From Periconia sp. R9002 (Eukaryota > Ascomycota > Dothideomycetes > Pleosporales > Periconiaceae), in assembly GCA_023627715.1 (NCBI GenBank), contig JAMAHW010000064.1:62001-126000 (forward strand): a stretch of 64,000 nt of DNA, written 5' to 3'. Position numbers and translations under genes: made by a program. Below, one piece after another: positions 22,555-32,670 of this stretch. The notes below the pieces were generated by a model that was given only the letters and a program-made list of their open reading frames with translations, ran no database searches and was not told the DNA's origin. The first letter of the stretch is position 1. Each line of letters starts with the position of its first letter.

Positions 22555-23851
22555 ATGTCGTTCGTTCCCATACTTTTCTCTACTCTTGCGAGCAGCATAC
22601 TTGTTCATGCTATCGCTGTTCCAGCAACACAACCTGCGGTTCAATCCATTACCCGCACGCCAGCCATACTACCGCGTGGTTTTCAGGTTGGCAACCTGCT
22701 CTCTTTCGACAACAATGCCATTCTGCGACGCGACAACGACTCCGCCGCTTACGAGCTAGCCGCTCAATATTTTTATGATGTCGTCGACGAGCAAGATAAA
22801 CCAGTGGTAAAGCGCGCTGACCTTGTCTTTCCCCAAGATGTGGATTTGTCGCAAGATGCGGATGAGCTAGAAGACTACGGCATCGCCAAATGCGGCGACA
22901 AGTATGTCTACATTGATTCAGGCAACATCGGACAAGGCGGATTTGCCAGTGTCTCCAGAGCCATCGACAAAGACGGCAAGATTTACGCGATGAAAATGCT
23001 GAAAGATAGGGGCGCACGTGATGAGGAGTTTAGGATCATGAAGCTTGTCGGGTCACGCCCTACCATTGTCGAGGTTTATGAGACGTGCAGATTCGGTGTT
23101 TACTACACCATCCTCATGGAGCTGGTCAATGGTGAGGATGTGGATAAGAAGGTTGCAGCGAAGTTATATCAGAACGAGGCTGTTGCAAAGCTCGCATTCG
23201 CTGGCATCCTTGACGCAGTCGACTATGTGCACAGCAAGGGTGTTGCGCATTTAGATATCAAAGGCGCAAACGTCATGATTGGAGCCCAAGACGGCGTGAA
23301 ACTCATCGATTTCGGCATGGCCACGCAAAACACTCAAATGGACAAGATCGACGTTGCGGGAGGCATACGATCGCCCGGTACGTGATACTCACCCACCTTC
23401 CTACATCCAACGCTAAGTCAAAACAGAAGCCGAAAGTGGAAAAGCAAAGACGAAATTGAACGACGTCTGGGAAGTCGGCACCCTCTTCGTCAACATGCTC
23501 ATAGGGTCGAAGCCATGGACCGACGCTAACGCTGCCAATGCCAAGAAGATCTGGGATGACAGAAACAAGGCACAGCGGACTAGGGCATGCTTGTTTGAGT
23601 TCCAGAAGTACAAATTTTCAGAGGACTTTTGCGGTGTTTTGGCAGACATCTTTGCGCAAGAGGTTGACAGGAAGGCGTTGAGTGTCATTAAGCCGTTGCT
23701 GCTTAATCCGAGCTTGAAGATCTTCGATGATTGTGACGATAGCAAGGATAAGAAGCAGACTGGATCGAAAAGGGGGGTGAGCAATGGAGAGATGGTTGTC
23801 ACGTCTGTGGAAGATCTCGGGGATGAATGGATTGTTAGGGCAATGTTATAG
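22555..23851 (+). CDS. Protein kinase with signal peptide and propeptide (415 aa, 2 exons)
   Basis: Exons 22555-23377 and 23427-23851 (49-bp intron). The ATG at 22555 gives MSFVPILFSTLASSILVHAIA, a signal peptide; the upstream in-frame ATG at 22462 would hide it. A propeptide with dibasic sites follows: 'LRRD' at 58-59 and 'VVKR' ending at residue 87, both suitable for Kex2. The kinase domain starts near 120 with 'IGQGGFASV' (125-133) and the ATP-anchoring Lys147 in 'YAMKML'. The catalytic loop 'HLDIKGANV' holds Asp234 and Asn239, the DFG is at 252-254, and 'RSPEAES' is the APE motif across the intron. All core catalytic residues are present, but HRD is HLD and the C-lobe is short. It appears to be a classical kinase entering the secretory pathway. 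A mis-chosen start or an ER/Golgi-retained enzyme are alternatives. Confidence 0.82.
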
Positions 23852-24620
23852 ATAGGATGAACAATGAAGCAGGAATGAGTCTCTAGAACAACCTCCCACT
23901 AACAGGGATCATTGAACCATTGATACATGCGCTTCTCTCCTTCGTTGGTGCACGTTTTTTAAGTTTCTTACCTTCTACGAAAAGAAGGCAAGCAAACCCA
24001 AACTTCAGAGCGACAAAATTCCAAACCTGCAAAGCCCATCCCTCTTTCTCTTAGTCTGAGCTTCATCAGAGTAAAATTAACCCCTCCACAAGGACGCTAC
24101 ACTTGAGCGCAACATCCCACTTTTACCACTTCACAGACTGCAAAAAGTGTTGCCGTTTATGGACTTTATTGCAATCTTTGGCGAGGTGTCTGAGTGCTCA
24201 AGTCCGGAATGCAGCGCCTCTTATTCGGTGTTCAAAACTTACATAGCTTTTGGAAAGATAACTAACCAGTCCGGAAGCGAGGGTGTGCGAGGTTTCGCTT
24301 AACTTTTCTCTGTTGACAAAAGGGGCGCTCGCTCAGCTATACATATTTTGTTTTGTTCGGTCTAGAACACTCGTATTGCCTATTCATCACAATAGAATGG
24401 TCACCCCAACTTCAATACATAACAGGCCCAACATAGCCTTATATACAGGCGCGGATGGAACAGATCGTTCGTGTTGGATACCCATCGTGTGTCTTCCAGA
24501 CGTGCCCAAAGACCTCTGTAAACTACCAAAGAGTTACTCCACTCTCAAAGTCGTTCATCCGCCATCCAAAGCACAGCACCTACGTCCACAATTTCAGCCT
24601 ACTTTCAAGGAACAGCTCAA
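23852..24620. other. Intergenic, no gene seen
   Basis: About 0.77 kb. The frame at 24283-24666 overlaps the next gene's start region and has no features. Confidence 0.5.
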
Positions 24621-26428
24621 ATGGAAGGCCGCATCGGAGAGATTCTTGTTGCATTTGCAATTATGACGCTTCCCATGACAATATTCTCCTGCCTCATGCT
24701 CGGATTGGTGTTTCATTACCGCATTACACCGAACGAGTTCGTCTCGAAGGAGCTTTCTTTCAACTCTGGTCAACATGACCTTAATGTTTATTTTGTTCGT
24801 ATGAGCGCAACTGCCTTCATCACCATAGCATCCTGGTCAAGCACCGTCGCTCCGGCTTTGGTTGGCTTTGCAGTCACCTTGGGCTCCTACCCAGTTGCGA
24901 AAGGACTCTTGAATGCTTCTGCAAAGCAGGAAACTGCCTCGCTACCCACTCCATTCCAGTTTTCTCTGATCCTTCGCATATTAGCAAATGGCTCATATGG
25001 GGCTCTCCGAAGCTGGATCTCCTACCTGATCGGCTGGCGGGGTAGAAGAGAGAAACAAGGTGCGCCGATGAAGACATTGACGGTGGTCCTAAGCACAGGG
25101 CTCATTCTCAGGTATGATGTCCACCATAGCAATTGTGTGTACACTAGTTAACCGAATTCAGCGCTCTAGTATTAGGCACTGACACCTGGCTCCATTTCAC
25201 TACGAAAACAGTCAGCTTTTACCAAGTGCACAATAATCCAGATCCCTCAGGTCTTGGGTTTGGAGTCAACAGAAACTGCTCCAATGTTGGACAAACTCTC
25301 AACCTGAATGGTTGTAATACAGACAACCCGGCGTCTGGCGCTGTACTCTCTGATTCTGAGCCAATGAGAGTTCTTTCCAACATCTCAAATGCAATGACAA
25401 TTCCAATCCATGTCCAATCGCACACCAACTACGCCTATGTTGCGAACCCACAGCTATCCCGTCTGGCTCCTGTTGATTATACTGTCTCTACCTATGGCCT
25501 TCATTCGCAATGTACCCCTGTTACCTCCAGATGTACGAACCCAAAAAATGTCTCCGGAGTTCGCGCACCATTCAATTGTCCATTCCAATTCCAGGGAGCA
25601 ATGGACACATCGGTGGGCGCATCTAATGCTGTCACCATGGCTTATTTCATGGACTCCACTGGGACCAATAACCAGACTGACGGCAAGGCGATCGGGAATC
25701 CCTACTACTATGCCGCAGCTCTTCTTGCGAACATGCCAAATTCGCGTCCAGAGCAGCTGCAGAACGATCCGGAAGCGCTGTCAGGCGGACACGGAGGGGC
25801 TACTATTGTGATTTTGTTTTGTTCCGCCACGGTCTACGACGTTGTATACTCGTCCGTCAATGGAACAATTACCAGCTGGAAGGCCGACAAATCGAACACC
25901 TCCATCACGTACATCGTGCAAGGAACACAACGTCGCACACAGGTTGGAAGACCCAATCTTGTTCAGGCTACCAGCATCGCTGGGCTGTCAAACTCTTCGC
26001 AAAGTATTGCCGATCAATTTGCTTTGGCGTACAGTCAAACGGCATTGGGTGTTGCCACGGGCGCATTCGAATCACGAGCTGCGTCAGCTTCTCAGATTCG
26101 AGAGCAAATCCTCGTCGCACGGATTCCCAAAGCGCCTCTGTACGCCTTGATAGCTTCCAATCTTCTGTTAGTATTGATGGGAATCGTTCTTGCTGTGATA
26201 GCCTTGGTAACTGTTCGCGGCGGTACTGGAGAAGTACAAGGACGGCTCAATATCCAATCTCTGGTGGCGTATATATTCGAAGACAAAAGAAAAAGCAGTG
26301 GTATGGTTAGCAAGGTAGAGGACATGTTCAGCGAGCATCATGGCGAGCGGGGTTCACGCATCGGGTTCGCTAAGACAGAAGAAGGTGGTTGGGAGCTCCG
26401 ACGCTGGATGGACACAGTGGGATGGTGA
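24621..26428 (+). CDS. Multi-pass membrane protein with large lumenal domain (585 aa, 2 exons)
   Basis: Exons 24621-25111 and 25162-26428 (50-bp intron). Hydrophobic helices lie at residues ~8-30 ('VAFAIMTLPMTIFSCLMLGLVF') and ~60-90, another begins at the exon junction ('LTVVLSTGLIL...'), and a last one is at ~487-512 ('PLYALIASNLLLVLMGIVLAV'). Between the third and last helices is a domain of about 310 residues with several N-x-S/T sites and cysteines in 'CTPVTSRCTNP', consistent with an extracellular or lumenal domain. The C-terminus is cytosolic and ends 'WELRRWMDTVGW'. This topology is shared by a large uncharacterised family in filamentous fungi. Function is not known; no catalytic motif was seen. 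Confidence 0.75.
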
Positions 26429-27337
26429 TTAGACTGCTTGCCTCTATTTACGGTGCATGTAATTTCATGAAACAGAAAGGTTTTATCTATTTGCGTTTTC
26501 TTTTAGTAGTATAGTGACCAGTTTTCTGATCGATACCATTTGCGAAAATCCATCGGCTTTTAGTATTAAAACTATTCGGAATCCTACTTAAATTCCGCTA
26601 TGTACTTGATTCTATTTGAACTACGGTTTACGTTTAGTTTAACGTTTTATTGAGCTTGCCTATTTATCGAGGCGGTGGCATTTCCTCTAGCCAGAGGTGC
26701 ACCGTTTACGAAGGGGGATGGGGCTGGCTCCCTGAATTTTTGTTCCATGCCAGTCAACGCCACGCAAACAACCGCGTCTTCGCAAGTCTTTCTACCTGGT
26801 TCATACGTCTATAGTAGACTGCGCTGTCCCGACGTTGTGGCTGACTTTGCTTTAGCCCACGGGATGTGAACACCAACTCGATTCGTCAAGATCTCCACCT
26901 ATGAGAACAATAGATCATTCCATTGGCGTCTACATTGTGACAGATTTAAAAGCGAACAAGCTCAGGGGTGTGCGCAGCTCTGACAGGGAGTTGCAACATC
27001 GCCCATTTACACTAAAGTTGATTAAGGTTATCACATCTCAAAATCCAGAGATTACGTCTCAAATGCTGCTTTCTAACCTCAAAACTGTCAACAGACGGGG
27101 TTGAAACTACAGACTTCATATTCCTGGCCATGTTAAGAGGCACGCTCCTAGAATTTGGGTCTGAAGCTTCATTTTCGCATTCAGCTGGGGGCGAATACGA
27201 AGAATTGCAACCCCTTCGTATTCATCAGCCCCGATTTAGCCTCGCGATGCAACCACGAGCGCGTCTCCACACATCGCACCCACGCGCCAACTCTCCTCAA
27301 TAACTGACCCTTCATACGACTATCGATATCTGCGCAC
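26429..27337. other. Intergenic, no gene seen
   Basis: About 0.9 kb. AT-rich at 26450-26660. Two frames of about 65 codons (26675, 26901) have no support. Confidence 0.5.
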
Positions 27338-28535
27338 ATGCGCTCGTCGTTGTATCTTCGTTCTACTCACCATGCCACATTCTCATGCGCTGTATTGTGT
27401 AGCTTGACGCTGACGGCTGTTGCGGCAACCTCGTCGCCCGCGCCAACTACGCCCGCGCCAAAATTGCACCGCAGAGATATTCCATACCAGAATGATGCTG
27501 CGCTCTTTGGTTATAGCTGGGGAGAAGACTACACATGTGCGTACCGAATGCGCCTTCGATGAGCAGTGCTAACTAATATGATAATATGGTAGTTACGCCG
27601 TCCATATGCGCAACGGTCGACGAAACATTGACCACGATCAGCGGCAAGTTGCACTGCTGTGACAAGTCCTCTAGCTGCGCTATAACGACCGATTGTACCT
27701 CCGGCACTGCATTTGGAACTGTTCTTCCGAGTGGTACTTCTTTCCGACGCTCATGGTCAGTCTTCTATAACAAACGTTTGCATGGGATTGTGTGGAGCTG
27801 CTCGGAGACGGTTCTAAGAGAGAGACAGTTCATTGAATTTGTATCCTCAGGCAGGAAAATGCGAATTTGGTCTCATATACAGCACGTTCACCAGCAATTT
27901 ACCTGCCTCTGAAACACCCCAGTACAGGACTTACGGATGTAATTATGCCGCGTTCGCAGGCATGGGGGAAAGATATGCCAGATTATTTCGAGGGCTACCT
28001 TCTGATGCCACAGGTAAGCATTTATAGAACATACAAGAGCCCTAAGTCTCAAGTTAGAGTAGAAGTTAACATAACAGTGACACAATCTTCCATCTCGCGA
28101 TACACGCCTTTCTCCCTGCCTTCGGTACCAACCGCAGCAGCAACAAGTCGCACATCCACCGCTGCGGGTGGGGCACCTCTGTCGAACAACCCATTTGCTT
28201 CTTCTAACTTACCATCCCCTACTGGTAACAACATAGACAGTACCTTACCAACCTCTCCCACCGCCTCGATAAAAACACCCCTCACCTCTTTTAGTACGAC
28301 ACGCTCACTAAGCCCTTCCTCCTCGCAAGCATCAAGGGACAGCATACCCAACTCTAATGAATCTTCCATACCTGCCAATCGCTCTGCTGGAACCTCTGGA
28401 TCGAATTTGTCACGTTCAGATAGCATTGCGCTAGGGGTTGGCATCGGCGTCGGTTTACCAAGTGTTCTCTTCACGTTTCTGGCCTGGTGGTACCCTCGCC
28501 ATCAGAAGAAGACAGTTGCTCCAGTAGAGCGATGA
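27338..28535 (+). CDS. Type I membrane glycoprotein-like protein (334 aa, 4 exons)
   Basis: Exons 27338-27536, 27593-27755, 27829-28013 and 28078-28535; all phases close. It begins with a signal peptide region ('FSCAVLCSLTLTAVAA') and a dibasic 'HRRD'. The ectodomain has 'ICATVDETLTTI', 'LHCCDKSSSCAITTDC' and, after the second intron, 'GKCEFGLIYSTF' and 'YRTYGCNYAAF'. The 27756-27828 intron was chosen because its canonical GTCAGT donor and GACAG acceptor turn the junction codon into Cys, in keeping with the Cys-rich domain. A Ser/Thr/Pro-rich stalk of about 95 residues follows. A membrane helix near 297-320 ('ALGVGIGVGLPSVLFTFLAWW') leads to a short basic tail. It is probably a cell-surface sensor-like or wall-anchored protein; no named family recognised. 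Confidence 0.72.
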
Positions 28536-29045
28536 AATTTGGTCGGAAGTTCAAAAGCGTTATGAGAAATTTATGAGAGGACTTGCGCCCTAGAAAGTAA
28601 GAGATACTTCTAACATGTATTTGAATTTATTGTGTACATATAAGTCCTCGGGTTTTCGTGGTGAAGACAGTGAATTGAGTTAGGGTGCAATAAGAAAGCT
28701 AATCATGCGGATACTTTTTACTAGTAGCTGGTATTGATTCTAGGGTCTATTTTAATAAAAACAGATAATTCTTCTGAATATTTGCGAGTTTTAAATGCTC
28801 AATCTGGGGCAAGCATATGTACATGTACTAAAACGGCTTAGCCCCCACGGCCCCCATGAACGGGCCAATCAGGGCGACGCCACGCGGGGAAGTGCGGAGA
28901 CAGGCCAATCATGAGCGTCACGTGGCAGAAGAACAGAATCCAGGTGCCACGGCCACGCAAAACCTCGTCCGCACCGCCTGGTGGTGTGAGTTTGTCGAGA
29001 CCTCAGAGAACCTTTTCGCCAGACCGTCGTCTTCTGCACCCCATC
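28536..29045. other. Intergenic, no gene seen
   Basis: About 0.5 kb; holds the 3' flank of the membrane protein gene and the promoter of the next regulator. Two 'GGGCCAATCA'-like CCAAT boxes (about 28861 and 28902) probably belong to that promoter. Confidence 0.5.
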
Positions 29046-31547
29046 ATGTCCACCATGATCACCTTTGCAGCCAACAACGAATTCTTCCGGAAGCGAAAGC
29101 GTGCGTCTTGTCTCCTCCGCCCGCTCGTGCCACACGGGACGCGCCCTGGCTAACGCTGCGATAGGTGTCCACCGCGCATGCGAATCGTGCAAAAAGCGTC
29201 GGGTTAGTTTCAGCCCTGCTGCAAACCCATCAAGTATATCCTGCCCTAGTCTGATTGTCCACTAGAAGCGATGTAGCCATACCTTCGATGAAGACACGGA
29301 TGCCGGAAGCTCTACCAAAAACGGACAGCCCGCTCTTCCACCTCATCTTACTTCAGACCCAGCTCAACCTCACCAAGATGCTACCGGTAGTAACAGAAGC
29401 CAAAGAGGCGAAGCGTCAGGCCATGGTGCTTCCCAGAATATGGCTCCTCAGTATAGCCCCACCACCGAAGATTCGGGCGCCGAGACACCACCCAACTTCT
29501 TGGGTTATCTCAACCCAGAAGCGGTGCTCAGAGAGCAAGTCCATTCCGAAAGGGGAGTAAATTCGACCCAGTCACCGCCTGTGATCCCCTCCATTGGTCA
29601 ATGGATTGAAGGTGAGAATCGCTTTTCGGCCGGCCATCACGGCGCTGTCGAACCATCGCGGTCTGAAGAAACGGATCCAACATGGACTCAAGAAGCCAAA
29701 GTGCAGAGAGCTCTCCACCAATACTTAGATGCAGTCGGCGTGTCGACCCTCCCACCTCGCAAGTCCCAGGATGCACTTCTTGATCTGTACTTCAACTATG
29801 TTCATCCATTGCTGCCGCTGATTGACAAAAACCTCTTCACCCAACAGTACCAGCAAGGGAGAGAGCCGCGCATCCTCATGCAAGCGATATGCATTGTCGC
29901 ATCCAAGCACGCCGATGCTGCCAGCTACCTGTGCCTAGGTGACGATTCACGGCTCATGGGCCCGCGCGAGTTTTCTCACAGATTGTACAATGCCGTCATT
30001 GCGGCCATCGAAGCCAAATTGGAGAAGAATCGCGTCGTCCTCATCCAAGTGCTGGCACTAATATCGCTTCATTGCGAGGGACCTGACGGTGCCGAACAAG
30101 CTTCCATGCATCTCGCGCAAGCCATCCACCACGCGCATACCTTTGGGCTTCAGTTTGGCCACCAGTGGAAGAACCAAAAGTCGGAGGATCAGGAGAATCT
30201 CGAAGATCTGTTCTGGTGCCTGTGGAGTCTTGACAAAATCAACGCTTGCATGCACGGGAGGCCACTGATCATGCATGACCGTGACAGCAGTTTGACCAAG
30301 TTGCCGACTGATCCAGAGAAGAGACAGAGCCCCTTTGGCGTGTGGTTACAAATTTCCGAGATGCTCGACAGAGTCATCGACTACTACCGACCAGGACGGT
30401 CTGCGGAAGAGACGGGATGGGAAGGGGATGACTTCCTTGGGTTCGAGGAAATGGTTGGCGATGGCGAGGATAAACTCGAAGGGCCCATTATGAGTGCGTA
30501 CTCGTGGCGAGATGTTATGAATGTGCTAACCTACAACTAGGCCTGTTGTCGCTCTTCCATCACACCATGTGCATGGCCTCACACAAGTCACTTTCGATCA
30601 ATGCCCCCGTCAAATCTACGCCATCCTACACTCGCCAAAGTCTGTCGGCTACCCGAGTCATACATCTTCTCAATGCCGAAAGCCCCGAGCGCCTGCCTCC
30701 TCTACCACTTGTGCCCTATGCTCTCTCGGTTGCCCTGAGCGTCGTATACCGTCACTTCCGGTCCCGCCGTCTCAAAGTACACATCAACCGCGCGACGGAA
30801 GAGATTAAGCAGTGCGTAACGCTGCTCAACAAACTGCGTCCTGCGTGGTGGTCTGCCGGTACGATGGCCGACCTAGGCACGGCCGTCTTGAACAATGCCG
30901 ACCGCAACACACGTACAGCCAACACACCCGCCCCCATGCCCGACCAACCCCCCACTGGAGAACATGCACATTCAGCAAACCAGCAAACTCAACATCAACG
31001 GCAACAACAGCAGCAAACACAGCGTTTACAACACAACTCTACCTGGCCGAATCACGAAGACACCATCGACCCTCGTCTCCAACAACACCACCACCACCAC
31101 CAGCAGCAGCAGCAGCAAGCAGCCCCAGCAACACCATCCACACCCACGTCCACGATGACCAACCTCCTTAACCCCGTCCCCACGCCAACTGCTCCCTCCA
31201 ATTCATCCCCCGCCACGACAACAACACTACCAGGCCAACACCCCACAAGCTCCCTCCGCGCAAACCGTCCCCCAAACCTCCACCAATACTCCCACGACCA
31301 GCAACAACACCAAAATCACCCCCAAATTCTCCACCCAGCGCCCTTGGCACCGCTACCACCACCTCCTCCCTCCGCTGCCACCACCGCAGGAGCCGCAGGA
31401 TCAAATTTCGACTTCTCCGATGCAAGCCCTGAGTGGCTCAACTTCGACACGGCGTTTGAGAACTTCGAGGGTCTGTTGGGAAGTAGTGGGGCGGATTTGA
31501 GCAATGAGCTGTTTAGACCGTTGAATTATGAGGGTTTGGAGGGGTGA
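29046..31547 (+). CDS. Fungal-specific transcription factor with half zinc cluster (775 aa, 4 exons plus a short second exon)
   Basis: Exons 29046-29100, 29165-29202, 29266-30493 and 30541-31547; introns are 64, 63 and 47 bp and phases close. The N-terminus 'FFRKRKRVHRACESCKKRRKRC' region, built across two introns, gives C-x2-C-x6-C with a basic linker, the first half of a Zn2Cys6 cluster. No second CxxC follows; the next 100 residues are polar and Cys-free. The fungal transcription factor domain is complete: 'YFNYVHPLLPLIDKNLF', 'ALISLHCEGP', 'LFWCLWSLDKINACMHGRP'. The C-terminal 250 residues are rich in Gln, His and Pro, likely an activation region, and end with an acidic/aromatic segment. 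Expected to be nuclear. Missing half-cluster is discussed as a finding. Confidence 0.83.
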
Positions 31548-32331
31548 TTGGAACATCCGCCTGTGCCGGGTGGGGGTGGAGGGGTTGGTGGAGCGTAGGG
31601 AGCAAATCCGATGGAGGGTGAGGAGGAAGGGTGAGGGGCTGTGCCGGCTTGCGCTCCTTTATCATCTCTAGTATTCCTTGTGACTCCGATTTTTCCAGGT
31701 TAAAAGTATGTGCTCAACCGATCTTTACTTCGTCTCTATGTGTGTATAATATTGCCCTTTCCTCACTTCTCGATAAAATGGTTACCGCATGGGATATCCT
31801 AGTCGTTCTTTGTCACAAAAAATGAACCATCTGATTGTAAGATCCTTGACAAATGATCCCGGCTAAGGAGATATACTCGATGTGAACTCCACATCAAATA
31901 ACACTATCAGAAACACAAAAGAAAATCCCGTCTAGACATAACCATCTCCGCCTGTCCGTCATCATCTTAACGCATATCAACATCCCCCTTCTCCATCCTC
32001 TTGACGACCCCTCCACCCCCACCCTCTCACTCCACCATTCTTCACCGTACATTGATACCCCCCAACGTCCCCATCATCCAAAATCCCACTATCCCTTCTC
32101 GCAGTAACCAAAACCCCTAATGCACCTAACACCCCACACTACCAACCCCAACCCCTCAAACATATACAACTCAATACCCCCCACACTCTTCCCATCCAAA
32201 CCTCCAACACAAAATCCTCCAGAGGGGTATACGTCGTTAAAAAGACCTTCACTGTCTTATCTCGTCCCATCCCATCCCATCCCATCCTATACAAAAAACC
32301 CCTCATCAACATAACCGATTGATTGTTTTTA
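31548..32331. other. Intergenic with a CATCC tandem repeat
   Basis: About 0.8 kb between converging genes. A short tandem CCCAT repeat runs at about 32265-32287. The region is C-rich on the plus strand from 31950 on. No gene seen. Confidence 0.5.
32265..32287. repeat. Short (CCCAT)n tandem repeat
   Basis: Four and a half uninterrupted five-base units just downstream of the PAM2-protein stop codon. Confidence 0.7.
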
Positions 32332-32670
32332 TTAGGAAGTACCGTCCACTTCAAACACTCCGGTCCCAGGATTAAGTAATTCACCCTTTCCCTTCCCCTT
32401 CCCCTTCTCCTTTTTATCCCCTCCATCCTTATGCACACACATCCTCGGTTCGAAAACCCTCGCTTTCGGATTCAGCGGTTCCCTCTTTTCGTAGTCGTTG
32501 TTTTGGTTTTGGTTTTTGTTTTGGTTTGTAACGAGAGAGAGCGACGAGGAGGAGGAGGAGGCGGTGGTGGTTGATGTTGTTGTTGTACGTGGGACGAAGG
32601 GGGGTGCGGTTGGGTTGAGGGGTGTCGTGTGGCGGTGATTGTAGTGGTTGTGGGTTTTGGTTTTGGACAT
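32332..32670 (-). CDS. Small protein with three PAM2-like motifs (112 aa)
   Basis: The single minus-strand frame from ATG 32670 to TAA 32332 encodes a low-complexity protein carrying 'PLNPTAPPFVPR' at residues 17-28, 'PLNPKARVFEPR' at 65-76 and 'LLNPGTGVFEVDG' at 98-110. The first two fit the PAM2 consensus LNPxAxxFxP exactly; the third is a weaker copy (Thr for Ala, Val for the last Pro). PAM2 motifs bind the MLLE domain of poly(A)-binding protein, so a role in mRNA stability or translation is the natural inference. The linkers are Ser/Thr-rich (29-48), Asn/Gln/Lys-rich (49-58) and Lys/Gly-rich (81-97), consistent with a disordered protein. A longer overlapping minus-strand frame (32429-32989) is Pro/His/Asn-rich shadow and was not chosen. 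Confidence 0.7.
   Translation of the reverse strand: MSKTKTHNHYNHRHTTPLNPTAPPFVPRTTTTSTTTASSSSSSLSLVTNQNKNQNQNNDYEKREPLNPKARVFEPRMCVHKDGGDKKEKGKGKGKGELLNPGTGVFEVDGTS

Noticed and set aside
28856..29164. 102-codon frame starting before the half-cluster regulator
   Set aside because: It runs through the promoter and first intron of that regulator in another frame and has no features.
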